Of a stretch of 64,000 nt of DNA, positions 34,650 to 47,689 are shown piece after piece. Location of the stretch: the NCBI GenBank assembly GCA_036186865.1, contig AP025053.1, positions 2,705,925 through 2,769,924 on the forward strand, given 5' to 3'. Each line of letters opens with the position of its first letter. Position 1 is the stretch's first letter. Origin of the DNA: Eustoma russellianum. Its lineage: Eukaryota > Streptophyta > Magnoliopsida > Gentianales > Gentianaceae. The position numbers and the translations under genes were made by a program. Under the pieces are notes generated by a model. The model searched no databases and was not told where the DNA came from. It was given only the letters and a program-made list of their open reading frames with translations.

Positions 34650-34903
34650 GAGTCATACAAAACTTTCTATACTACATCATCTCTGTCGTCAATAGACCAG
34701 GCAAGACGGATGTTGCGCGCGCGTTCATAGATCATACCTACCACAACACTGGCATGCGGTAACTCATGTAAATCACCAAATAAATATTTGTTTCTCAAGC
34801 TCCAAATCACATGTACTCCTTCCCGAAAGGTATACATCCAATCTTCTGCAATGAGTTCGTTCCCAAACGTTTTGATGAGATTTATGTCAATCCAATGATC
34901 CAC
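34650..34903 (-). pseudogene. LINE C-terminal fragment
   Basis: A 78-residue minus-strand frame with DHWIDINLIKTFG, VHVIWSLRNKYLFGD and YERARNIRLAWS. This resembles the region after zf-RVT in plant L1 LINEs, where the WRNK/WSLRN block is typical. It is isolated and unlikely to be functional. Confidence 0.5.
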
Positions 34904-36979
34904 TCTAGATTCTGAGAAAAAGTCATGACAAAAATTGGAATTTGCATATTTATTGGGGTTTTATTAGTATAGGGAATCTTGTATGAAGTTTGCATGGGAT
35001 TCCAAGTGATCGAATTTCTTTATTCTTGCAATTTACTTGTCTTTTAGTTTAATAATTTGTATGACCGTGTGTTTTTAAAAATGGATATGATTGCGTATAT
35101 CGGATCTCCGATAGCCCATAATAAGGATATTTAAGACAATGAGATAATATTGTTGTTGTATGACTGTTTCATAAGAATGGTGAAAGGTGAATCTGATTGT
35201 CTGACTTTGCATTTGCAAAAGCAGACAAGAGTGGGGAAAGTTGGAGTAGTCTGTTTCAGAAAAAAGAAACACTTAAGGAAGAGAGAAATGTGATGTGGCT
35301 GAAGAAATTGGACTCTTGGATTCTTCTTTTTTCTATTTATTTTGATTATTATGACTCGTTAAGAAACAACATCAACTTCCATTAAACGATGACCATCCAA
35401 ATTTCATGAAAACGGTCTAACCCCTAAAACAAATTTATTCCTTCATCAACGGCATCTTTTTCACTTTTAATACTCGGGTTTGAGTCCTATAATATTGAGA
35501 GAGAAAAATGCCATTGTAATAGTTGAAAATACTTATATTTTAGCGTTTTTTTTGATCTATTAGAGGCTACATGTGACAACAACAACAAGATGGTTCGTGG
35601 TTGACAAGTTTTTCATTCACGGAAGATATTATTGATTAGTCTGAGCATTCAGGAAGCAACGTGCAATTGTTGTCATATTTTACCTGGGTGGTTGTCTGGC
35701 CGTTTGATGAATATACATCTTTATATACCTTGTCAGCTATAACGACAATGTACGAGGTCCACAAATTCATCTTTAGATTTATTTATTATTGTGTTTTTAG
35801 AAACCTCATTTGATTACCGTCATCAAGTTGTCTTTTATATTATCAGTAAACCAAATTGTTCTGCTAATTTTTTGCCATGGTAGATAGAGGTTCTCCTTCT
35901 ACGCTAGTTCAAAACTTATTTTGCAGTTTAATTAATGCCAAAATACGACACATCTACGAAACGTGTCGCTCTAATTGTAATAGATATGATCCAATCTGAC
36001 CTCTAGAAGATCAAACTGCTTATCATCCTCCTAATGGTTATGAAGCCATTTATGAAGAATACTTTAAGATAGGTCTTCGCATCCCAATCCAAGATGTGTC
36101 TAAGCTAATCCTGGGATTTCACAAACTTAGATTACTCGTCTAGTTCTAATGGTCTTATGACAATTTTTTTATTTGATTTTTCTCCGATATGTTAAGAGCA
36201 TTTTTGAACTGCAAAACTTTAGAGGATTCTACACTTGCAATATCTTGGACAACTGATCTTACTTCAACAAGAGATCTTTGAACAAAGAATTCAAGTTCGT
36301 AGCCAAATGTCGATCTTCAACAAGAAATGGAAAGACAAATTCTTCAATGTAAGGAAGGTCGGCTTGATGAGTCATACCATTTGAAAGAACTTTAAGGCAA
36401 TTAATAGTAAACCAAACAAAAACTACAAATACACTACAAGATTCTCCAGTATTTATAAACATTTGTTGATCAACCCTAAGTAGATAGAACAATAATTGAG
36501 AAAGCCGATTTGTCAGCGTAGGTAGATCAGGTATCGAGATAGCTATCAGAGCTGATCATGTCAGCTCATTTGCAATTGAAGAGATTTCAAAAGATGAGTC
36601 TAAAGATCATCAGATATTGGTCCAAAGGCCAAGAACTGCAGGCGTCGGAAAGACGAAAATAGGTGAAAGACTTAGAGATTCGATAAGATCTTTGCGTTAG
36701 GTGCCAGGTAGTGTAAAATATAGCCATTAAACCATAATTATGGAACAAATTAGAAATTATGTTAATGCTAGGATGCAACAGTTCTTATGTTGTAAGTTAC
36801 ATACTAAGAGAGATAGTATTAGATTATGGACATAAAACCCTAGAACTCTAACGAAAAAGATAATAGAGATAGTGGACATGGTTATAATGAGAAAAATAAA
36901 TATTTTTATGTTTGCAAGAGACATAGTGTATATGTGATAGAGCCAGTATAACGGATATTTAAGGATTTAAACTATAGTA
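34904..36979. other. AT-rich spacer
   Basis: A family-A trace lies at 35080-35162 (reverse, ending TTGTTGTTG). No gene recognised. Confidence 0.45.
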
Positions 36980-39640
36980 CACAAGAAAAATAAGAGAAGA
37001 AAAAGAGCTGGGGTTATTATACATGTCTCGTTAAGAGACAAAGTAGTATGTGTTATTAGGAAAAGAGATAGAATTATAAGCCTGAAGTTGGTGTTTTGAA
37101 AAGAGAAAAATCAATATTATTAGTGTATATGCTCCTCAAGTCTTAGAGAAGGCTATAAAGGTTCAATTTCGTAAAGATTTAGAAGACATAATACGTGAAA
37201 TTACAATAGATGATAAGATTTTTATAGGAGGAGATTTAAATATAGATGTAAATAAAGATAATAAGGATTACAATGAGACATATGTTGAATTTGATTTTGG
37301 AATCAAGGACAATGAAGGAAGATCAATGTTGGATTTTACAATAGTCTATGACCTTATAGTGACTAAGACATTTTTAAAAAAGATATGAACATTTGGTTAC
37401 ACTCAAAAGTGGACCAAATAAGTCATAAATACATCATTTCATGACTCTTATAAGAGATAAAAGAGCTAGCAAGGACTGTAAGGTATACTAGGAGAAAGTT
37501 TAACAATGCAATACCGTTTTGTAGTGTTGGATGTCTATATCTAACATAGAGGGTTAAAAAACAAAGGCATATAGAACCCAAGATAAAATGGTAGAATTTG
37601 AAAGAAGTTGAGCAAATATATTTTAGAAAAATAGCATCAGAGTAAGAAATATTAAGAAATTCAAGTGCTTATGTAAATAAAGTGATGGAGGATGTAGCAG
37701 TAAAGATATAGAAAATAATAAAGCATTTACTTGACGAGCCAAAAGTTCGAACACCTACAAATAATGAATCTTGATGGTAGAAATACCAAGTGCAAGACAA
37801 AGTGAAAATTAAGAGAACTAAATACAAAAAACTTCAACTTTGCAAGAATCAAGATAACTAGAAAAATATAGACTTGATAAGAAAGAAGCTAAACATGCCA
37901 TAAGTGAAGCCAAATCAAAGGTGTTTGAAGATTTTTATAAGCGGTTAGACAAGAAGGTGAAAGAGATATATATAAAATTGCTAGAGCGAGAGAAATGAAT
38001 ACAATATATTTGACTTAAGTTACATGTATTAAAGACGAATATAACAAGAATTCAGTAGATGAATGGGCAATAAAAGATAGATGAAAAAGATACTTTGAGA
38101 AACTTATTAATGAATCAGTGGAAGATGAACTCGTATTGGACGAGTTATGTAACTCTAAAAAGGATAGAAACGTAATATATATTTTGAGAATTCGATTGCC
38201 AGAGGTAAAATATGCTTTGAAAAGGATTAAAAAAGGTAAAGCGGCTGGACACGACGACATTCCAATCGAGGCTTATAAATATCTAGGGAAAGAAGGTATT
38301 CATATGGCTCATTGATCTTTTTGACAAGATTGTGAAAACTGGAAAGATGTCTGACCAGTTAGGGAAAACACTTTAGTACCTCTATATAAAAACAAAAGAG
38401 AAATACAAAATTACACAAATAGAAACCAGGTTAATAAGTCACACAATGAAGCTCTGGGATCAAGTGATTGAGAAAAGACTTTCAAAACAACTAGTGCACT
38501 TAAAAATCAATTTGGATTTATGCCGAAAAGGCCAATAATAGAGATACTCATCTATTGAGATGATTACTATAGATGTATCGAGAGAAAAACAAGATTTGCA
38601 TATGGCTTTCGTTGGCTTGGATATAATAAAGTTCTACGAGATATCATGTGCAGAGTGTTTGAAAAAAAAACGTGTTAGAGAAGCACATATAGAAATTATT
38701 ACAAACATCTATAAGAGCACAATAACAAATGTAAGACTCTATGAGGCCGAAGCCTAGAGTTTTCTGTCATAGTAAGTTTACACCAATAATCTGCATTAAA
38801 TTCATACTTATTTGCTTTAGTTATAGATGAGCTCACCCGACACATTCAATATAGGTTTTCATGACACATAACATTTGCAAATGACATTGTGTTGATGGAT
38901 GATACTAGTGAAAAGGTCAATGTTAAGATAAAACATTAGCGAAAGACACCAGAGAAAAATGCTTTAAATTCAGTTGAAAGAAGACATAGTGTATAAAATT
39001 TATTTTTAGCAACAAAAGAATGAGATTGGAACCTTATGTGAAACTAGGAGACCAAGAGATTCACATGAGTGAGAGTTTTAGGTATTCAGCATATATATTA
39101 TAGAATGATGAATTGACAAATATACGAATCATATGGTGCAGGCAGAGTGGTTAAAGTATAGAAGCGTGTCAAATATTTTTGTGATAGGAAATCACCTTTT
39201 ATATTTAACCGAAAGTTTTATAGAATAACAATAAAATGTTGTACGGGTTTGAATATTGGATAGTCAATTATGTGCATGAATAAATGATTTCGGGTGACGA
39301 AAATGCGAATGTTAAGATGTATGTATGGACATACAAATAAAGATAAAATATAAGAAATAAACATATAAGAAGAAAAATTGGGGTAACTCTTACCGAAGAG
39401 AAGACAAGAGAGTCAACATTAAGATGATATAGACATGTGCAAAAGAGTCTTATAGCTTTTATGTGCTGCCAGACAATGAATGAGGTGCATGTTAAACATG
39501 GAAGAGAAAGACCAAAGAATACATGGAGAGCGACAATAAAGAAGAATATGACCCATATGACAATTATGGTGCATATGGTCATTGATATAGTACAAAAAAG
39601 AAAATCAATTAATGTAGCCAAAGTCATGTAGATGGTATAA
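36980..39640 (+). mobile_element. Degraded RTE-type LINE
   Basis: Endonuclease domain near 37125-37380: SVYAPQVLEKAIK, KIFIGGDLNIDV, then LDFTIVYDL. The reverse transcriptase follows in broken frames: a LPEVKYALKRIKKGKAAGHD block near 38200-38260, NQFGFMPKR near 38515, a switched-frame RFAYGFRWLGYNKV region, and ITFANDIVLMDD near 38870, where the catalytic YxDD-type box reads FANDIV. Many stops and shifts mark it as ancient. It belongs to the same kind of element as 47690-49385 but is more decayed. The 3' tail is not clear. Confidence 0.7.
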
Positions 39641-39870
39641 GATTTAAGTGATAAGTTTAGGTACTTAGGTTCGAATATGATAGCTTTGAAAGATACGTTT
39701 TTCTAAAGGCGCATATTATGTATTAAAGTATTAAGAGACATACAACAAGGGTATAATCTATGCTACGACTCAAAAAACAAAACAAAAGTAAATAAATAAA
39801 TTATTTAATTAAACGTAAGAGAAATGATTTATTCATATATCCTGTCCTATATAGTGAAACAAAATTAAAA

Positions 39871-40560
39871 GGGCGTTTGGTTTGAACTTGGGTATCAGTA
39901 TTAAAATTGGAATGGTTGATGCTAGAATTGAAATAAGTTTGAGTTGTAAACCCATACACGTCTGGTATAAAAGTTGGAATAAGTATCATTATCATACATG
40001 ATGTTTGAAACACATATGAGAGGGAATGGTAATTAAAGCGCGTGCACACACACAGTGGTGGTGTAGTGGTGGCACGCGTTGGTGGCACAGTGGTAAAATG
40101 CAGTGGGCTACAGTGGTGACGTGGTGGTGGGGCGATGGTGGGACGGTGGTCGTAGGTGGTGTGCAGTGGTGGTACGGTGGCAGTGCGGCGGCGATGGTGA
40201 CGCGATGATGACATGATGGTGGTAGGGTGGCGGCGGGGTGGTGGTGCGATGGTCGCAAGGTGGCGGCGAGGGGTGGCAGGGTGGGTGTGCGATGGTCGTA
40301 GGGTGGTGGCACACAGTGACACAGGCGGTGGCAATATGTTGAACTGTGGCGGCACGTTGTGACGCGTTGGTGGTACGATGTGGTGCACCAGAATGTAGGA
40401 ATGAGTTTTGATAGCCACGACTTCACTTGAGATCTATAGGTCAGGAAGTGTTTTGATACTCATAAATTGATTTTCATACCCTTTAAAAAAATATAAAAAC
40501 GGATATCATTCTCTTGATATTTTTGTATTGATTCCCAAATCTACCAACCAAAACACACCT
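39871..40560. mobile_element. MITE-like element with GTGG minisatellite
   Basis: The left end GGGCGTTTGGTTTGAACTTG roughly matches the right end's complement AGGTGTGTTTTGGTTGGTAG, and both continue into a TTGGG(T/A)ATCA segment. The centre (40040-40420) is an irregular GGTGGCG/GTGGTG minisatellite that makes long proline/histidine-rich spurious ORFs. A second partial copy lies at 63335-63650. The target duplication is not clear. Confidence 0.55.
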
Positions 40561-41047
40561 AAGTCATGTAGTTTTGACCATTAGATTAGGATCGTCTAGG
40601 CTAAACATTGCTGAACTATATGATAAATCATTGGATGCCGCAGAATGTATATTGCCAATTTTTATTTAAAGAAAAGAAAACAGATAGCCTCGGAATCGTT
40701 GCCCATTCACATAGTTAAATTCGATAAAAATATTCCAAGTCCGAATCCGGACATTTCATTAGTGTCTGCTGACACACACTGCCCAACGGGAGAAAATACA
40801 GAGACAGAAGCGCCTCATTTCATAGACTACTGTGTTTTCTCTCTCTTTTTCTCTTCTTTCTACTCAATCACACACTGCCTCACTTCCACAAACCGTACTT
40901 CCCCCTCGAGCTTCGAGTGCCCAGAAGAAATAGCCGTTGCTACTCCACACTCTATTTCAATAATAAACCAAAGTGCAGTGACATCTACAGGTCTTTCTTG
41001 AGAGAAGAGGAAAGCGCAGAGCTAAAGTTTCAATCTTGGAGTGAGAA
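40561..41047 (+). promoter_or_regulatory. Upstream region of the glucanase gene
   Basis: CT-rich sequence at 40830-40910 and a leader-like GAGAGAAGAGG near 41000 precede the ATG at 41048. No confident TATA box. The plus ORF starting at 40645 has no known domain. Confidence 0.35.
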
Positions 41048-44000
41048 ATGGAGTTGTGGAGTTTCAAGTTGTTACTTGCTTGTTCTTTGCTGCTAATGCT
41101 TCTTGGTATGAGCCCACATTGCTGATACTGTTTGTTTCTTTTTGTAGCCCACGGAAGAATGTTTTCTTTTTTGCTAGTTGAAGTTTTGAGCTTGATTTTA
41201 TCTGTTCACTAGTGGGCTCTACTGTCTTCTTACTGAATGTTGAGGTTGTTTTAGGAAGTTTATTCGAGGTTATTCTGGGTCGGGATTTGTACATTTCTTT
41301 CTGTTCATAAAGCTTAGGTTTTTGGTTTACTGTTCGCTCCTCTTTTACAGGTCTTGATGCTCTTCTTCTACTTAGTTCCCCTGTTTATCTCTTACAGAAT
41401 CATATTATTAAAGCTCGTTGCTGTTGGTTTAAGAATTTGCTGCATAATTAAGGGCATTAGAGTAGCTTCTGACTTGATTATTGTTTGCCCGTCATAAACG
41501 TTTCTGCATATCTTGTATATGCTAGATGGTGCTTGTATATCTGATTTTGTGTGTATGTCTGCATACATCCGAACCCCATAACCCACCATAGGAGAGAGCT
41601 AATACAATGAGAGCTTCTAAGACAATGGGGTGATGTTGTTATTGTATCTTTACGGAGATTCATTTACAGCCAATTTTCATACCTTCATGTAGTTCGCTAC
41701 ATGTTGGATTGTTACATTCTAAAATAATTTTGCTTGTTTGCCTCTGTTCCTTTTGAGTTGGCTGTTTCTTGGTGTTGTGGGTGTAAACATTAACATCCCC
41801 TAAATTCTGCTTTTAATTTTTAAGTCTTTAAGAGAATTTCTCAACAAAAATCAGATTTTATCTATACTTAAAAAGTTAGTTTTATTACTACAACAACACA
41901 ACACAACATTACCCCATTGCCTTAGAGGCTCCCGCCTATGGCGGGGTATAGGGGGTCGATGTACGCGACTATACACATGTGTTAGAAATACACAGATGTT
42001 GTTTTCCGATGATACATGAGTTTTATTACTATCTATACTTAAACATTAGTTTTACGTATCACTAACATACTGTAACATGAACACTTGGAGGCTAAGATGA
42101 CCTCTGCATTTAGGAAGCCTCAGTGCTTTCCTTTCTGTTGCGCACTACTTAAGCGTGTGTTTCCATTACACTAGAACGCCTGTAATGGTATCCGCATCTA
42201 GGAAGGCCTCTCTGCCTTCCTTTCTGTGGCGTACTACTTAAGCAGCGGTTTCATCATATTCTTATAATATTCATTATCTTAGTTGCCACATTGTAAAACA
42301 AGTTGCAGCTTGGGGTTCTAACTTCTATTAGATACAGTTGTTTCCATTTTCATTTCAATGGAGTCAAGTATACACTCTGCATTGACTTTGGAATATGATG
42401 GAACAAAGCAAAATGATTCGCTAAATTGGCTGCACTTCTTATATTGTGAAGTAGCAATTGATTGACACATGATTATGGATCATCGAGAAATAACCTTTCT
42501 GTGTGTTTCTAACGCATGGGTATGGTTGCGTACATCCGACCTTCTGTATCCGCCATAGGCGGGAGCCTCTAAGGCAATGAGGGTAATGTTGTTGTTGTTG
42601 TTGTTTAGGAAGGTCTCACTGCTTTCCTTTTCGTAATGGACTTCTTACATGGCTGTTTTCATCATATTTTTGGTCATTGTCATATCTTTGAGCATGATTC
42701 GTTCTTTTTAGTAACATGATTAGTTTCAACGTATTTTCGTATTAATGATGTTAAGAATTTACTAAACAACTGATGTGAAAAGGTGCTGAATGATGATTGG
42801 ACCATATTACACTTTTCAAGCCATGGCCTTGACATTCATCCCCCCCCCCCCCCCCACACCACAATCCCTCTCCAGGAATGTCTGCAGGAAGCACAGTTGG
42901 GGTTTGTTATGGAAGAAATGCGGATGATCTACCTACCCCTGATAAAGTTGTGCAGCTGCTTCAACTTCACAACATCAAATATGTAAGGATATATGATTCA
43001 AACATCCAAATTTTGAAGGCTTTTGCAAACACAGGAATTGAGCTTATGGTTGGGGTTCCAAATTCAGATTTATTGCCTTTCTCGCAATTCCAAACAAATG
43101 CAGACACTTGGTTGAAAAACAGCATTCTTCCATACTATCCAGCCACGAAAATTACCTACATCACCGTAGGTGCTGAAGTAACTGAGGCCCCCAATAATGT
43201 GTCTGCTTTGGTTGTTCCTGCAATGCAAAATATCTTAACGGCTCTGAGAAAAGCCAGACTTCAACGAAGGATCAAAGTCTCTACTACTCACTCCTTAGGT
43301 GTTATGTCTCGGTCATTTCCACCTTCTGCTGGTGCTTTTAACAGTAGCTATGCATTCTTCCTGAAACCATTGTTGGAATTTCTAGCTGAAACTCAGTCAC
43401 CCTTCATGGTTAACACATATCCTTATTACGCATATAGGGATTCCGCGAGTAATGTTTCGCTAGACTATGCTTTGTTTGAGTCGTCCTCTGAAGTTATTGA
43501 CCCCAACACTGGTTTGCTCTACACAAATATGTTTGATGCACAAGTAGACGCGGTTTACTTCGCTTTGACAGCTCTGAATTTCAAAACCATTAAGATAATG
43601 GTCACTGAGACAGGTTGGCCATCAAAAGGATCACCAAAAGAAACAGCTGCAACTCCAGATAATGCTGAAAGTTACAACACTAATCTGATTCGCCATGTTA
43701 TCAATAACACTGGCACTCCAGCAAAGCCAGGGCAGGAACTGGATGTTTACATCTTTTCCTTGTTCAATGAAAACCGTAAACCTGGGCTAGAATCAGAGAG
43801 GAATTGGGGATTGTTCTTTCCAGATCAGACGAATGTCTATAATCTTGACTTCAGTGGCAAGGGTGCGGTGGATGTAAGCACAGGTTCAAACATCACGAGC
43901 TCAAATGGGACGTGGTGCGTTGCTTCATCTACTGCCTCGGACGCTGACCTGCAGAATGCCATAAATTGGGCTTGTGGTCCTGGAAACGTCGACTGCTCTG

Positions 44001-45064
44001 CTATCCAGCCTAGTCAGCCTTGTTTTGAACCAGATAATTTGGTATCTCATGCATCTTTTGCTTTCAACAGTTACTACCAGCAGAATGGAGCTTCTGATAC
44101 TGCATGCAGCTTTGGTGGATGTGGTGTTAGAACTAACAAGAATCCAAGTAAGTTTATCGTTCTATTTTTCTTTGTTTCCTATTAAAGGGACACTTTACAT
44201 TTGTGTTTCCTTAACCTGCGCAAACAATTCATTTTGTTTGTAAACCAACTTATTACAACCACTTTTGTGTTGAAAAGAATAGACACCCAGCAATTACATT
44301 GCGTTTGGTGCGTTGTTGCGGTAGGATCTGAAGAATATGGTGATGTTTGAACACCATGAGATCTTACCGTTGGTCTTCGATTATTTTATCATTATTGAAA
44401 TGAGTTTGTTCAAATATAAAAACAACAACCATACCCAGTATATCCTAACAACATCAAAAGCTGCCGCTAGGGTCTAGGGAGGGTAGAACAATACTCCATC
44501 TCAAGGGATATAGAGTTTGTTCACTTGATTCGTGATAATAAAATCCTGTGATACAAGTGGAAAACGATAAAACTTCCTTACAATAGGCTATAAAGTATAT
44601 GGACGTTCAGAGCAAAGAAACAATGCGCTGGCTCTGGTTATCACATGCATGTATAAAATGCCACAAGAGAAACAATAATGAGATCTTCTCTTTCATCCTT
44701 AACTACCTGCGTTTGTTCAGATTCCTTTTCTCGGTTATCTGGATCCATAATTGATAATAATTGACATAATTTTTTTTGGTTTATGCAGATTACGACAACT
44801 GCTTGTATATGGTTGCAGGGTATGTTTCCATCTGATGAATTAATATTATTATTAATTATATAGCATTCAATCTGTTATGGCTTAAGACTCTTTATTCTGA
44901 AACGTGAAAGCTGAACCAACCTCATTTGCAGGAGTAACAACAACAACAAAACTGCTGCAATGAATGCTACAGCGTCAAATCCTTCAACGACTTCTTCAAC
45001 TGAGAGACAAGTTCCAATATCCATTGCTGCATTCCTTCTCATGGTCATCCTAAATTTTCTCTGA
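41048..45064 (+). CDS. Glucan endo-1,3-beta-glucosidase, GH17 plus X8 (CBM43), GPI-anchored
   Basis: Four exons: 41048-41105, 42876-44147, 44789-44819, 44932-45064, giving 497 residues with all junctions in frame. Signal peptide about 1-22 (MELWSFKLLLACSLLLMLLG). The GH17 barrel begins VGVCYGRNADDLP; the acid/base Glu lies in ITVGAEVTE and the nucleophile in MVTETGWPSKG, with NTYPYYAY between. The X8 module (about 357-443) starts NGTWCVASS, with WACG, FAFNSYYQ and a closing NCLYMVAG completed by exon 3. After a Ser/Thr/Asn-rich linker a hydrophobic tail (ISIAAFLLMVILNFL) fits GPI attachment. Such enzymes act on callose at the cell wall or plasmodesmata. Intron 1 (1770 bp) holds three family-A repeats and a C16 run beside its acceptor. 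It resembles Arabidopsis glucanase 4-type proteins from memory. Confidence 0.93.
41106..42875 (+). repeat. Glucanase intron 1 with three family-A repeats
   Basis: Reverse copies at 41565-41650 and 42420-42606 and a forward copy at 41885-42022. The last two are well preserved and could pair with each other in the pre-mRNA. A related AGGAAG(G)CCTC-TTCCTTTCTGT segment is repeated at about 42113 and 42200. Confidence 0.7.
44425..44525 (-). mobile_element. RTE-type LINE tail in glucanase intron 2
   Basis: AACAACAACCATACCCAGTA, ATCCTAACAACATCAAAAGC, TAGGGTCTAGGGAGGGTAG and ATCTCAAGGGATATAGAG are the complement of LINE 3' ends at 14600-14755 and 49230-49380. Confidence 0.6.
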
Positions 45065-45836
45065 CCTGTGGACCTAATCTGTCTTGTATGGGAAAAAACA
45101 GTTTTGCCGGCCTTAACATGTAATGAATCATGCAGACAAGTTGTAGATAAATCCTGCTTCGTTTGTGCAGTAAAGCCGAATGCATGCCGGTACACCTCAT
45201 CAGTCATTACATGCTTCTTTCCCAGGCAGTTGAACCAAAACCAATTCGGGTGAAAAAAGAGAAGTTCTACGTCTAGTTGACTGATGATGCTGAAATGATT
45301 TGAAATGTTATCGGAACTGTGTAACTTGTTAGAAGGGGTAGATGACTTTGAATAAGATTCTCTTATTTCTGCTGTGCATGGCTATCTTATCCTTTATCAA
45401 AATCAAATGTTTTTCTTTTGCCTTGACCTACTGGAAACCTAAGAGTGAAAATTGCCATCAGATTGCTCTGCACATAAAGAACTGCATTCATCCCTCGGCC
45501 TCTCGGACCCTTTTGTTGTCCAAACACTGTAAATCATGTCTAGGATCAATCACGTAAAGGAAAGGTATCTTAACGATTGCTCAATGGTGAGACAAATATG
45601 GAGGAAAGCAGAGTCAACTGTAATGCGAAGTATGTGTAGGATGAATCACGTAAAGGAAAAGTATCTTGACAACCGGCGGGAAGCAGAATCAACTATGATA
45701 CAATTGTGAGATGCCGATAAAATGTTACTACATATTTGCACAAAGATCTCACCTAAACTAGAAGCAAGTTTTAGATGCAAAAACGTGACAGACAAAATCT
45801 TCAAGTTATGAGACCACCACCCACCAGCATAACTAA
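45065..45836. other. Spacer between convergent glucanase and profilin genes
   Basis: Probably both 3' UTRs. An AGGATSAATCACGTAAAGGAAAGGTATCTT-like segment of about 30 bp is duplicated at about 45542 and 45638. No gene. Confidence 0.5.
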
Positions 45837-47432
45837 TTACAGGCCCTGATCAACAAGATAATCACCAAGCCTTTCCACAACCATGTTGCATTGCCCTGGA
45901 GTCATTGGCTCATCATAGATGCCAATGATCAATGCCTGACTGGTTTTTTTAACTGTAACACCACCAGGCCCCTGCAGCAATATGAGTAACTAGTCAGAGA
46001 TAATTAGGTATGAAACCTGAGTTATATCATGTCATTGTCAAGGGTAAAATAGACGTCCTTATTTCAGATCCTTTGATTCCAAAACACTCGTATTACTTTC
46101 TCTCGTAGAAGTGCCAAAGCAAGTTCATCAGGATACAACACAGCAATGAAACCTTTTGAAGAATAATAGAATATAAAAACAATATCAAGAGATCTACATG
46201 CATCGAGTAATACCCATGTCTCTCTGGATTTAATCCAAGCAATAATCAGTATTTGAGGTCATGAACATCAAAAATATAGTCCCCCATTCTAAGATATTTT
46301 ACAGATAAATGTAATCAATTGCTGCATAAAAACAAATAAATTCACGGTACTTTGAAAACTGTTCTAACTTCACAAACTAAAATTGAGTTGTGAGAAAGAA
46401 GAAAATTTAAAAACAAGAAAGCATGAAAAGATGGTTGTTACTATCACCAACGTGGCCCAATCATGAGGGCATTATAGTCTATTAGATCAACTAAGCAGGC
46501 ATATTTTTTCCAGGTGGAACGGTTTGCTACTTGGGAATGAACTTTTTGAGCATGCAGTTTTCTCCTCCTTTTCTCCTTCTTTGGTTTGATGAATCATGGA
46601 AATATCTATTAGATGTTCTTATCAAATGCCAAATACTAAAATTGAAAACACGCAAAGAAACGACAAATAATCAAACATGTACTTCAAGTCTTGTTGGCGT
46701 GTGTCCGTGTATTGCAAAACACTGCCGACACTGAGAAGAAAATGTATCTGCTTCCTAGATTTAAACATACAAATCTTAAATGATCGAATTAATTTCACTC
46801 CTTATATAAATAGTATCACATATTCAACAAAAATTAATGCAACGCGCATAACCTGTTATCGAGCCAAAATAAAACATATTGAACTACAACCTTTTTCCCT
46901 CGAATAACTGCCCCAGGTTCACCTTGAATAACCATGTATTTGGTGCCACCAAGAAATAAGCCAGTAGGGGCAAGTGAACCAGGTTCGTCAAAATCCTTCA
47001 TAATTGCCTTTATTTCATCAGGCTTAAACTGAAACACCAGTAAAACAACATTATCAAAACACCAGTAAAACCAGGTTCTCAAGTGGCTGCAGTTTCTTAA
47101 ATAAGTTGATCTGTTAATGGCAATATTCATTCGAGAATACAAACCATACAATAACTGAATTAAGAAAACCAGATCGGATCTAATTCAGACACAACACCAT
47201 ACTCACTTAGAAAAGCATATCTCGCAACACACAAATGATTTTCAAGGTCAGGACATAAAAGCCAGATCTTGGAACAAATTAAGATGAGTAAAGAAAAAGA
47301 AAAAAAGACCTGTGGAAAATTGGAGCTCTGAGCCCAGACACTGCCGTCATGGCCAATGATGGCAGCGGAGGTGAGGCGGTTGCCCTCGATATCGCAGAGG
47401 AGGTGATCGTCCACGTACATTTGCCACGACAT
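45837..47432 (-). CDS. Profilin
   Basis: Three exons on the minus strand: 47310-47432, 46891-47028 and 45837-45971, encoding 131 residues, the usual plant profilin length. The start MSWQMYVDDHLLCDIEG is the family signature; W3 and Y6 belong to the poly-proline site. Exon 2 carries EPGSLAPTGLFLGGTKYMVI and the conserved EPGAVIRGKK. Exon 3 has GPGGVTVKKTSQALIIGIYD and ends RLGDYLVDQGL. Profilin binds G-actin, poly-proline and phosphoinositides and controls actin polymerisation in the cytosol. Both introns sit at the positions usual for plant profilins, as I recall. The gene is complete with no unusual residue. Confidence 0.96.
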
Positions 47433-47689
47433 CGGCCGAAATCACAGTAACCTGCTTTCTCTTCGTTTCAGTGAAATGTGAAGGAAAGAAAAGAAAGCGA
47501 TGGATGCTTCTGCAGTTTTGCTGTATGGGAAATGTGACGTCAAGCCTTCAAATCAACTGTTATATGAATCTCTATTAATGCGATAAAATTAAATATAGAT
47601 GCTCCGATTGTCGTACCATCACACGGTGATGAAGGAAGATGAAAAGAACTAAAACAATTGGTCTAGATAGATAAGTATTTGGAGTGAAA
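47433..47689. other. Profilin upstream region
   Basis: Short leader (GAAATGTGAAGGAAAGAAAA direction reversed) and no other gene before the LINE fragment begins. Confidence 0.35.

Noticed and set aside
40026..40426. Long overlapping ORFs rich in Pro, His and Thr on the minus strand
   Set aside because: They are translations of the GTGG minisatellite; several frames are open at once because of base composition.
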